The notes below the pieces were generated by a model that was not told the DNA's origin, did no database searches, and was given only the letters and a program-made list of their open reading frames with translations. Shown here in pieces: positions 30,029 through 46,282 of a DNA stretch of 64,000 bases; position 1 is the first letter of the stretch, and each line of letters begins with the position of its first letter. The translations under genes were made by a program, and so were the position numbers. Source of the DNA: Aureimonas sp. ME7 (GTDB lineage Bacteria; Pseudomonadota; Alphaproteobacteria; Rhizobiales; Rhizobiaceae); the NCBI RefSeq assembly GCF_903970965.1, contig NZ_CAJCKW010000008.1:124001-188000 (forward strand), read 5' to 3'.

Positions 30029-31347
30029 GCGATTTCTGGGCCCGCAAGGCCCTGTCGGCCTACCGTGTCGCGGGGTCGCTCGCCTATCCCGCCGTCGGCT
30101 CCTATGTCGCCTGGCGGGCCGCCAAGGGCAAGGAAGAGCGCGGGCGCCGGCGCGAGCGCTACGGCCACCCGTCGGAGATCCGCCCGCACGACCGACCGCT
30201 GATCTGGATGCATGCGGCGAGCGTCGGCGAAAGCCTCGCCATCATGCCGCTCGCCCACACGATCGCGCAGGATGGGATCGTTGTTCTGATCACCACGGGC
30301 ACCGTCACCTCGGCGGTGATGATCGCCGAGCGGCTCGGCCCCAACATGATCCATCAATACGTGCCGCTCGATCTGAAACCCTGCGTGTCGCGCTTTTTGG
30401 ATCATTGGCAGCCGGATCTGGCTGTCGTCGCGGAAAGCGAGATCTGGCCGGTGACGCTCGGCGAGCTCGCCCGAAGGCGCATTCCGCAGGTGCTCGTCAA
30501 CGCCCGCCTGTCGGACCGCTCGTTCCAGCGCTGGCGCTCGGCGCCGCGCGTCGCCGAAGCGATCCTCGAAAACTTCGCTCATATCGCCGCCCAGTCCGAT
30601 GTCGACGGCGAGCGCTATCATCTGCTCGGCGCGCGCTCGGTCTCCGTCGTCGGCAATCTCAAGGCCGATATTGCGGCGCCCCCGGTGAACCGGGAGGATC
30701 TGGAAGAAGCGCGGCGGATGATCGGCCTCCGCCCGGTCTGGGCCGCAATCTCCACCCATGAGGGCGAGGAGGCCATGGCCGCCGACATCCATGCGCACCT
30801 GCGCGAGGACCGGCCGCGTCTCCTCACGATCATCGTGCCGCGCCATGTGGAGCGCGCCGACGCGCTGCATCGCATGCTGACGGCTCGTGGTTTCCATGTG
30901 GCGCGCTGGAGCCAGGGCGAACTGCCCGACCCGACGACCGATATCCTGCTGGGAGACACGATCGGCGACATGGGCTTCTATCTCCGCCTCACCGACATCG
31001 CGTTCGTCGGTAAGTCGCTGCTGGCCGAAGGCGGGCAGAACCCCTTGGAAGCGGCGCGCCTCGGCACCGCGATCCTGTCGGGCCGTCTCGTCCAGAACTT
31101 TCGCGACATCTATGGTCGGCTTCTGGAGCGGGGCGGGGCACGCATCGTCGCGGACGCCGCCGACCTCGAAGCCACGGTGGCCGAGCTGTTCGCCCATCCC
31201 GAAACGCGCCGCACCATGGCGACGGCCGCGCTCGACAGTGTCGAGGAGATGGGCGGGGCGCTCAAGCGCACCTTGAACGCGCTCGACCCCTATCTCCTGC
31301 CGCTCCGGCTCGCCGTGTCAATGGACCGGCGCGGCGAGGGGCGATGA
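30025..31347 (+). CDS. waaA: 3-deoxy-D-manno-octulosonic acid transferase
   Basis: WaaA (KdtA) transfers Kdo from CMP-Kdo to lipid IVA at the cytoplasmic face of the inner membrane. The 440-residue GT-B protein has the N-terminal helix LSAYRVAGSLAYPAVGSY, the acceptor-side IWMHAASVGESLA, the catalytic-site region AVVAESEIWPVTLGELA, and the late FVGKSLLAEGGQNPLEAA for nucleotide-sugar binding. Start at the ATG overlapping the acyltransferase stop; its own stop overlaps lpxK. Confidence 0.96.
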   Translation: MSDFWARKALSAYRVAGSLAYPAVGSYVAWRAAKGKEERGRRRERYGHPSEIRPHDRPLIWMHAASVGESLAIMPLAHTIAQDGIVVLITTGTVTSAVMIAERLGPNMIHQYVPLDLKPCVSRFLDHWQPDLAVVAESEIWPVTLGELARRRIPQVLVNARLSDRSFQRWRSAPRVAEAILENFAHIAAQSDVDGERYHLLGARSVSVVGNLKADIAAPPVNREDLEEARRMIGLRPVWAAISTHEGEEAMAADIHAHLREDRPRLLTIIVPRHVERADALHRMLTARGFHVARWSQGELPDPTTDILLGDTIGDMGFYLRLTDIAFVGKSLLAEGGQNPLEAARLGTAILSGRLVQNFRDIYGRLLERGGARIVADAADLEATVAELFAHPETRRTMATAALDSVEEMGGALKRTLNALDPYLLPLRLAVSMDRRGEGR

Positions 31348-32402
31348 AGCTCCGCCCGCCCGGCTTCTGGTTCCGGCCCGCCGGCTGGCAGACCGAACTG
31401 CTTTGGCCGGCCGCCGAACTCTACGGGCGCGTGGCCACGCAGCGTCTGCGCGAGGCGCCGCGCCGCGAAGCGGGGGCGCCGACCCTGTGCATCGGCAACT
31501 TCACGATGGGCGGCGGCGGCAAGACGCCGACCGCCCTGGCGCTGGCTGCAGCCGCGAAGGCGGCGGGGCACCATCCCGGTTTTCTGACGCGCGGCCACGG
31601 CGGCCAGGCGCGTATTCCGCTTCTGGTGGACCGGGAGCGGCACGGCGCGCGCCTCGTCGGCGACGAACCCCTGCTTCTGGCTGACAAGGCGCCCACCGCC
31701 GTGTCGCCCGATCGCTGGGCCGGCACCATGCTCCTGCGCCATGCGGGGTGCGATCTCTTCCTGATGGACGACGGGTTCCAGAGCGCCCAGCTTCGCGCCG
31801 ACCTGTCGCTTCTCGTGGTGGACGGCGCGCGGGGTCTCGGCAACGCCCGCACCTTCCCCGCCGGCCCCTTGCGCGCGCCGCTCCATGCGCAATGGCCGCT
31901 GGCGGACGCGCTTCTCCTGGTCGGTGAGGGCGAGGCAGGTCGTGAGGTCGCCGCTCGCGCCGAGCGGGACGGCAAGCCCGTCCACCGTGCCCGATTGGTG
32001 GCCGAGGAGGAGGGGTTCTACGGCCTGCGCTGTCTCGCCTTCTCTGGCATTGCCGACCCCTTGAAGTTCCACCGCTCGCTGGCCGAGACGGGGGCGGAGA
32101 TCGCGGGAACCCGAGACTTTCCCGACCATCATCCGTTCACGGAAGAGGATGCGGCCGCGCTTCTGCGCGAGGCGGACGCGAAGGATCTCGTGCCCGTCAC
32201 CACCGCCAAGGATCACGTTCGCCTGTTGGACGGCGGACCGGCGGCGCGAGAGCTTGCCGGCCGCGCCCGCGTTCTCGCCGTCGCCCTTCGCTTCGACGAC
32301 GAGGGCGCGCCGGGGCGCATTCTCGCCGCCTGCCTTGCGGCCTACGAGGCGCGCGCGCCGGCTTCCAGTTCGCGCTGGAGCGAGGCGGCCGGGTCGGCAT
32401 AG
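31344..32402 (+). CDS. lpxK: Tetraacyldisaccharide 4'-kinase
   Basis: LpxK phosphorylates the 4' position of the tetraacyl disaccharide, the sixth step of lipid A synthesis. The 352-residue protein has the membrane-associated N-terminus and the P-loop GNFTMGGGGKTPTA (Lys60, Thr61), then LTRGHGGQARIP, FLMDDGFQS and the late HHPFTEEDAAALL. It follows waaA by ATGA overlap, and its 3' end overlaps the convergent DUF2093 gene by 61 bases. Confidence 0.96.
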   Translation: MKLRPPGFWFRPAGWQTELLWPAAELYGRVATQRLREAPRREAGAPTLCIGNFTMGGGGKTPTALALAAAAKAAGHHPGFLTRGHGGQARIPLLVDRERHGARLVGDEPLLLADKAPTAVSPDRWAGTMLLRHAGCDLFLMDDGFQSAQLRADLSLLVVDGARGLGNARTFPAGPLRAPLHAQWPLADALLLVGEGEAGREVAARAERDGKPVHRARLVAEEEGFYGLRCLAFSGIADPLKFHRSLAETGAEIAGTRDFPDHHPFTEEDAAALLREADAKDLVPVTTAKDHVRLLDGGPAARELAGRARVLAVALRFDDEGAPGRILAACLAAYEARAPASSSRWSEAAGSA

Positions 32403-32566
32403 GCTTCCTGGCGCGCGACGCTCCAGTATTTCAGGAGGTCGAGCGGGATCGCCTCGCCCGTCACCGCGCAGCGCACGAAGCTGCCGGGGCGCACCACCTC
32501 GAAGTCGCCGTCGCCATAGTGCAGCTTGGCCTCGCCGCCGCCGTCCATCCGGTTCATCATCGTCAC
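32342..32566 (-). CDS. DUF2093 domain protein
   Basis: A small protein of up to 74 residues matching DUF2093, with AKLHYGDGDFEVVRPGSFV and ITGE-like VTGEAIPLDLLKYWSV; family members are alphaproteobacterial and uncharacterised. Several ATGs at the start (MTMMNRM) leave the exact start open. It ends inside the 3' end of lpxK on the other strand (61-base overlap) and starts 51 bases after mutL, with which it may be co-transcribed. Confidence 0.85.
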   Translation of the reverse strand: MTMMNRMDGGGEAKLHYGDGDFEVVRPGSFVRCAVTGEAIPLDLLKYWSVARQEAYADPAASLQRELEAGARAS

Positions 32567-32617
32567 ACGTCTCGCAGAAAGATCAGGATGCCTTGTGCGG
32601 CCGGGCGGGCGTTCAAG

Positions 32618-34447
32618 TCAACGCCGGCCGAACAGGCGCTCGATATCGGCAAGCTTCAGTTCGATGAAGGTCGGCCTTCCGTGGTTGCAGGTGGCCGAGG
32701 CCGGCACGCGCTCCATCTGGCGCAGGAGCGCGTTCATCTCCGCCCCCTGAAGCCGCCGTCCGGCGCGCACCGAGCCGTGGCAGGCCATGGTCGCCGCCAC
32801 ATGGTCGACGCGGTCTTTCAGCCCTGCGCCCGATCCCGTTTCGGTGAGTTCGTCGGCGATCTCGCGAACGAGGGCCCCCGCATCCACCTCGCCGAGCAGC
32901 GCCGGCGTTTCGCGCACCATCACGGCGCCGGAGCCGAAGCGTTCCAGATGCAGGCCGAAGCGCTGGAGCGTCTCGGCTTCCGCACAAAGGCGCTCGACCT
33001 CCGCCTCCGTCAGGTCCACGACGTCGGGGATCAGCAGCATCTGCGAGGGGAGCGGGCGCGCATGGATCGCCTCCTTCAAGGCCTCGTAGACGAGGCGTTC
33101 GTGCGCGGCGTGCTGGTCGATGAGGACAAGGCTGTCGCCGGTTTCGGCGACGATGAACGCCTTGCCGATCTGCGCGCGTGCCGCGCCCAAGGGAAACTCG
33201 GCGCGCTCCGGCGGAGCGGGGTCGGCCACGAGCTCGGCGCGCGCCGAGGGCTGGAGGCCGCCGAACGAGGGGCGCGGTGCGCTCCAGCCGGCATCGAGGG
33301 GGCGCGAGGGCGAGCGCTCGATCTCGTAGGGCTCATGGGGACGCTCGTCGAAGCCCGCGAACGGGGCGGGACGCGGTGCCGGCCCAGGCTCCGGCGCGGT
33401 CCCGCCGCCCGGCCGAAAGCGCGCCATCAGCCCGCTCGCCCCTTCCGTCGAGCCCCGAAGCTCCAGCCGGGCGAGCTCGGCGCGGATCGTGCCGACGATG
33501 AGGCCCCGCACGAGGCCGGGGTCGCGAAAGCGAACGTCGGCTTTCGCCGGATGGACGTTGACGTCCACATCGCGCGGGTCGATCGCCAAGAACAGGACGC
33601 AGACGGCATGCCGGTCGCGCGGCATCGCGTCGGCATAGGCGCCGCGCAGCGCCGACAGGAGCATCCGGTCGCGCACCGGGCGCCCGTTGACGTAGAGATA
33701 CTGGTGCTGCGCCGTGCCGCGATGGAAGTTCGGCAGGCCCGCATGGCCGCTCAGATGGACGCCCTCGCGCACCGCGTCCAGCGCGAAGGCGTTGTCGGCG
33801 AAGCTGTCGCCGACGATCCCGGCGATGCGCCGGAGCGCATGGGCCTCCTCGACGGCCTCGAAGATCTGGGTCGCGCGATCCTCGCCCGACAGCTCGAACC
33901 GGACGCCGGGAAAGGCGATGGCGATGCGCCGGACGACCTCGGTGATCGCAGCGGATTCCGCCCGGTCGCTTTTCAGGAACTTGAGGCGCGCGGGCACGGC
34001 GTGGAAGAGGTCGCGCACCTCGATCACCGTGCCGGCCGACAAGGGCGCGGGCCGAGGCCCTTCCTGCCGGCCGCCATGGACAAGGATCTCGTGCGCCCCC
34101 TCCGCTCCCCTGGCGCGCGAGCGTAAGGAGAGGCGCGCCACCGAGCCGATCGAGGGCAGCGCCTCGCCGCGGAAGCCGAGCGTCTCGATGCCCTGGAGCC
34201 CGGCCTCCATCTTAGACGTGCAATGGCGGCGAACGGCGAGCGGCAGCTCGGACAGGGGGATACCGCAGCCGTCGTCCGCGATGCGGATCAGGCTCTTGCC
34301 CCCGCCCGCCGTTGTGATCTCGATGCGCGTGGCGCCGGCGTCCAGGCTGTTTTCGACGAGTTCCTTGACGACGCTCGCCGGCCGCTCCACCACCTCGCCA
34401 GCGGCGATCTGGTCGATCAGGGTTTCGGACAGCTGGCGGATCGGCAT
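32618..34447 (-). CDS. mutL: DNA mismatch repair protein MutL
   Basis: MutL links mismatch recognition by MutS to strand incision. With the start at 34447 (MPIRQLSETLIDQIAAGEVV) it has 609 residues. The GHKL ATPase motifs are intact: ELVENSLDAG, DDGCGI and FRGEALPSIGSV. The C-terminal endonuclease motif DQHA(X)2E(X)4E is present as DQHAAHERLVYE, as expected in bacteria without MutH, so this protein can nick DNA itself. An ATG at 34483 with an AGAAGG upstream is a possible alternative start. It lies 64 bases after glgX in the same direction. Confidence 0.95.
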   Translation of the reverse strand: MPIRQLSETLIDQIAAGEVVERPASVVKELVENSLDAGATRIEITTAGGGKSLIRIADDGCGIPLSELPLAVRRHCTSKMEAGLQGIETLGFRGEALPSIGSVARLSLRSRARGAEGAHEILVHGGRQEGPRPAPLSAGTVIEVRDLFHAVPARLKFLKSDRAESAAITEVVRRIAIAFPGVRFELSGEDRATQIFEAVEEAHALRRIAGIVGDSFADNAFALDAVREGVHLSGHAGLPNFHRGTAQHQYLYVNGRPVRDRMLLSALRGAYADAMPRDRHAVCVLFLAIDPRDVDVNVHPAKADVRFRDPGLVRGLIVGTIRAELARLELRGSTEGASGLMARFRPGGGTAPEPGPAPRPAPFAGFDERPHEPYEIERSPSRPLDAGWSAPRPSFGGLQPSARAELVADPAPPERAEFPLGAARAQIGKAFIVAETGDSLVLIDQHAAHERLVYEALKEAIHARPLPSQMLLIPDVVDLTEAEVERLCAEAETLQRFGLHLERFGSGAVMVRETPALLGEVDAGALVREIADELTETGSGAGLKDRVDHVAATMACHGSVRAGRRLQGAEMNALLRQMERVPASATCNHGRPTFIELKLADIERLFGRR

Positions 34448-34511
34448 GGGGCGGCTCGGGGGACGGATCGAAGGGTCAGACATAGGCGCACGCGCCCTTC
34501 TGAGCAAACCT

Positions 34512-36536
34512 TCAGCCGACGCTCTCCACGATCACGGTGACGGAGCGCGCGCCGATCTCGAAGGGCGCGCCGGGCGCGAGGGCTTCCGCCTCCGCCTCCG
34601 GCCGGTCGGAGCGGAGCGCGAGGCGAAAGGTGCGTCCCGGGGCGGGTTCGGGCAGGCGAAGCTCGAGCGGCGAGCGGGCGGCGTTGAGATAAACGATGGC
34701 GGTCGAGCCCGGGGCCGCGAACCGCGCGCCGAGCCATTGCCGCCCGGCGTCGCTCCATTCGTCCGGCGCCATGGGCTCGCCGCCGGCTCCCAGCCAGACG
34801 ACGTCCGGCTCGCCCTCGATCGAAGCGCCGGTCAGGAAGGCGAGGCTCGAGAGCGCGGGCGTGTCGCGGCGCAGCTTCGCGAGCCGAGCGGTGAAGGCGA
34901 GGAGCGCCTCGTCGGCGGCGTTCCATTCCACCCAGATCGTTTCGTTGTCCTGCGCATAGGCGTTGTTGTTGCCGCCTTGCGTGCGGCCCATCTCGTCGCC
35001 GGCGACGATCATCGGGTTGCCGCGCGAAACGAACACGCTCGCCAGAAGGGCGCGAATGTCGCGGGCCCGCGCCGTCAGAATGGCGGGGTCGAAGGTTTCT
35101 CCCTCGGTGCCGTTGTTCCAGGAATGGTTTTCGCCGTGCCCGTCGCGGTTGCCTTCGCCGTTGGCCTCGTTGTGCTTTCCCTCGAAGGCGACGATGTCGG
35201 CCAGCGTGAACCCGTCATGGGCGGCGACGAAGTTGACGCCGTGGCTGGCGTCGCGCCCGCCGCCGGCGAAGAGATCGGGCGAGCCGGACAGGCGCGTGGC
35301 GAGCGCGGAGACAAGCCCCGCTTCGCCGCGCCAGAAGCGCCTGATGTCGTCGCGGAACCGATCCTGCCATTCGAGGAACGGTGTCGGGAAGGCGCCGACC
35401 TGATAGCCGCCGGGGCCGATGTCCCAGGGCTCCATGACATGCAGCCGATCCTTGAGGACGGGATCGGACAGAAGCTTTTGCAGGAACCGAGCATCGGCTC
35501 GAAACCCATCGGCGCCGCGACCCAGAACCGTGCCGAGATCGTAGCGGAACCCGTCGATGCCGCCGTAGTCCACCCAGGCGCGAAGCGCGTCGATCCCCAT
35601 TCGCGCCACCGGCTCGGCGGCGAAGTCGAACATGTTGCCGGTGCCGGTGTGGTTGACGAGCCGGTCCGGCTCGCCCGGCGAGGCGGCGTAGTAGGTCGCG
35701 TTGTCGAGCCCGCGATAGCAGAGCGTCGGCCCGCCGTGATCGCTCTCGCCGGAATGGTTGAGGACGGTGTCGAGAAGAACGCGGATGCCGCGCGCATGCA
35801 GCGCCTCGACGGTGCGGCGCACCTCCGCCCAGCCGCCCGGCGCGAGGCGCGGATCGGGCGCCATGTGCGTCACCGGGTTGTAGCCCCAGGCGTTGGACAG
35901 GCCGAGCGCGGAGAGATGCCGCTCGTCGATCGCGGCTGCCAGCGGCATCAGTTCCACCGTCTCGACGCCGAGCTTCTGGAAATGGTCGAGGACGACGGGC
36001 TCGGCGAGCGCGCCGAGCGTGCCGCGTAAGGGGGCTGGAACCTCAGGGTGTCGCTGCGTGAAGGCGCGCACCAGAAGCTCGTAGGTGAAGCCCGGTGATG
36101 CGAAGGGCAGGGGCGGGCCGGCGCGGTGCGGTGCGGCGACGACGGCCCTCGGCATCAGAGGGGCGGTGTCGATGGCGCGCGATGGCGGGGCACCGAGATG
36201 GGGATGGTAGACGAAGGGCCGGTCGAGGCGCAGCGCATAGGGGTCGACGAGGAGTTTGACCGGGTCGAAGCGATGGCCGCACGCGGGATCGAACGGCCCA
36301 TAGGCGCGAAGCCCGTAGAGCGCACCTTCGCGAAGCCCCGGCACGAAGCCGAAATGCACGTCGCCCGCACGCCCCGGCAGGGTGAGGCGCTCGGCCTCCA
36401 CGATGCCGGAGGGCTCGAAGAGACACAGCTCGATACGCTCGGCATGGGCGGAGAAGACCGCGAAATGGACGCCTTCGGCCCCGAGGCTCGCCCCCAGCCG
36501 CTCCGGGCAGCCGCGCTCCGCCGTGATCCGCCTCAT
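34512..36536 (-). CDS. glgX: Glycogen debranching enzyme GlgX
   Basis: GlgX is an isoamylase-type GH13 enzyme that removes short branches left by glycogen phosphorylase. It has 674 residues. An N-terminal CBM48 domain ([19 protein letters not shown]) precedes the catalytic barrel with [24 protein letters not shown] (nucleophile Asp) and [16 protein letters not shown] (acid/base Glu), then [15 protein letters not shown]. The usual family insert [20 protein letters not shown] is present. The start overlaps the DUF2585 stop by 4 bases. Confidence 0.96.
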   Translation of the reverse strand: MRRITAERGCPERLGASLGAEGVHFAVFSAHAERIELCLFEPSGIVEAERLTLPGRAGDVHFGFVPGLREGALYGLRAYGPFDPACGHRFDPVKLLVDPYALRLDRPFVYHPHLGAPPSRAIDTAPLMPRAVVAAPHRAGPPLPFASPGFTYELLVRAFTQRHPEVPAPLRGTLGALAEPVVLDHFQKLGVETVELMPLAAAIDERHLSALGLSNAWGYNPVTHMAPDPRLAPGGWAEVRRTVEALHARGIRVLLDTVLNHSGESDHGGPTLCYRGLDNATYYAASPGEPDRLVNHTGTGNMFDFAAEPVARMGIDALRAWVDYGGIDGFRYDLGTVLGRGADGFRADARFLQKLLSDPVLKDRLHVMEPWDIGPGGYQVGAFPTPFLEWQDRFRDDIRRFWRGEAGLVSALATRLSGSPDLFAGGGRDASHGVNFVAAHDGFTLADIVAFEGKHNEANGEGNRDGHGENHSWNNGTEGETFDPAILTARARDIRALLASVFVSRGNPMIVAGDEMGRTQGGNNNAYAQDNETIWVEWNAADEALLAFTARLAKLRRDTPALSSLAFLTGASIEGEPDVVWLGAGGEPMAPDEWSDAGRQWLGARFAAPGSTAIVYLNAARSPLELRLPEPAPGRTFRLALRSDRPEAEAEALAPGAPFEIGARSVTVIVESVG

Positions 36537-37108
36537 AGCGCGCCCTGCCAATCGCGCACCGCCTGAATAGGATAGACCAGCATCAGGACGTTGAGGGTCA
36601 GGTTGTCGCGGATGAGGTACGCGGTCAGGATCTCGAAACCGACGGCGATCGCGACGCTCAGCCACACCGGCAGGCGGGAGGCGAGAAAGAAGCCGAGGAT
36701 CATGAAGCCGATGTCGGAGACCGAGTTGATGACGCTGTCGCCGTAGTAGTCCAGCGCGATCGTCGCATCGCGGTAGCGCTGAATCACGGTGTCGGTATTC
36801 TCGACGATCTCCCAGGCGGCCTCGACGACCGTCGCGATCACGAGGCGCAGCCCCATCGGCTGCCGACGCGCCACGAGATGGAGGACGCCGTAGAACAGGA
36901 GCCCGTGGATCAGGTGCGAAGGCGAATACCAGTCCGACAGGTGCTGCGAGTTTTCCGAACTTACGACCTGGCCGTGCCAGAGCTTGACGTATCCGCACTC
37001 GCAGATCGGCACGCGGCCCATCGCGAGGAGCACGATCGCCGCCCCCGCCACCACGGCAAGCGTCGCCGCGACGTGCCAGGGCGTGATGCGGCGCGCGGAC
37101 GCGTTCAT
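36533..37108 (-). CDS. DUF2585 (UPF0314) membrane protein, copy 1
   Basis: A 191-residue membrane protein of the DUF2585 family with about five hydrophobic segments. Conserved polar positions are CECG after the first helix, [29 protein letters not shown] and [13 protein letters not shown]. The arrangement His, then Glu, then Asp and Asn across helices recalls VanZ-type membrane proteins, but that is only a resemblance. It lies between pgm and glgX, overlapping glgX by 4 bases. Function unknown. A divergent paralogue is at 61069-61659. Confidence 0.88.
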   Translation of the reverse strand: MNASARRITPWHVAATLAVVAGAAIVLLAMGRVPICECGYVKLWHGQVVSSENSQHLSDWYSPSHLIHGLLFYGVLHLVARRQPMGLRLVIATVVEAAWEIVENTDTVIQRYRDATIALDYYGDSVINSVSDIGFMILGFFLASRLPVWLSVAIAVGFEILTAYLIRDNLTLNVLMLVYPIQAVRDWQGAL

Positions 37109-37119
37109 CGAAACGGTGC

Positions 37120-41458
<4,339 letters not shown>

Positions 41459-41554
41459 TCCCGTTCCCTCCATGCGCCCCGCAGCGTGTCGCCCGAATGG
41501 GCCTGCCGGGTGAAGGCCTTGTTCAACGACCTTTCACGCTAGGATAGAGCCGGA

Positions 41555-41587
41555 AAACGAACCTTCCACCAGTGGAAAGGTTCGTTT
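41555..41587. promoter_or_regulatory. Long inverted repeat between glgP and glgC
   Basis: AAACGAACC-TTCCAC (41555-41569) pairs with GTGGAA-A-GGTTCGTTT (41572-41587), leaving one bulged A. It lies 31 bases after the glgP stop. It could end glgP transcription (a TTTT follows on the minus strand) or be an operator for glgC, since it sits about 100 bases upstream of that gene. Confidence 0.6.
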
Positions 41588-41618
41588 GGGCACAGAATTT
41601 GCGGCACAGGACGCCGGT

Positions 41619-44108
<2,490 letters not shown>

Positions 44109-44115
44109 GGGGATC

Positions 44116-45765
<1,650 letters not shown>

Positions 45766-45987
45766 GCGGTTTCGTCCATCGCTTGGGGCCCCGGCCGACG
45801 GGCGCGGGTCGTTCGAGCGTCGGAGGATAGTGCGTTTTGCGGCAGCGCCCAACAATTTCGCCGGGAAAGGGCGCCGCCGCGTCCCACTGTCGTCAGACGC
45901 GCCCTAGATGGTAGCGCGCGACGATTGCCGAATTGCTTCCGGAAAAGGGTTAGCCGACGGCAAAGACGCCATCGGCCGAAAGGAATG

Positions 45988-46215
45988 TCAGGTCCGAAGA
46001 CCGGCGAGCTTCTCGATCGCCTGATCGAGGGTTTGCGACAGGGGGTCGATGCCGTCCGCACGGTTTTCCGCGTCCACCCGGCGCTTCCATTCGGTCAGGA
46101 TCGAATGCTTCTCCGAAGATCCCAGGTCGTCGTGATCGACCACGGCCATGGGCGATGCGAAGGACGTGCCGTCCTCGCGATCGAACTTGGCGTGCTTGAG
46201 AGATTCGGTGCTCAT
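45988..46215 (-). CDS. Small conserved hypothetical protein
   Basis: A 75-residue acidic protein with no recognised domain. It contains FDREDGTSFASPMAVVDHDD followed by LGSSEKHSILTEWKRRVDAE. This resembles small proteins in Rhizobiales with an xFASPxxVxxxxxLSxxEKxxILxxWExDA-like pattern, of unknown function. Start at ATG 46215, after the frame extends upstream without coding character. It lies alone between pgi and tamB. Confidence rests on the conserved-looking core, not on a known family. Confidence 0.6.
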   Translation of the reverse strand: MSTESLKHAKFDREDGTSFASPMAVVDHDDLGSSEKHSILTEWKRRVDAENRADGIDPLSQTLDQAIEKLAGLRT

Positions 46216-46282
46216 CGCGTCCACTCCTGACAGAACAATGGGAGCGAAACGCGAAGAGGATGCCCGGAGTTGCGGAGGCCGA

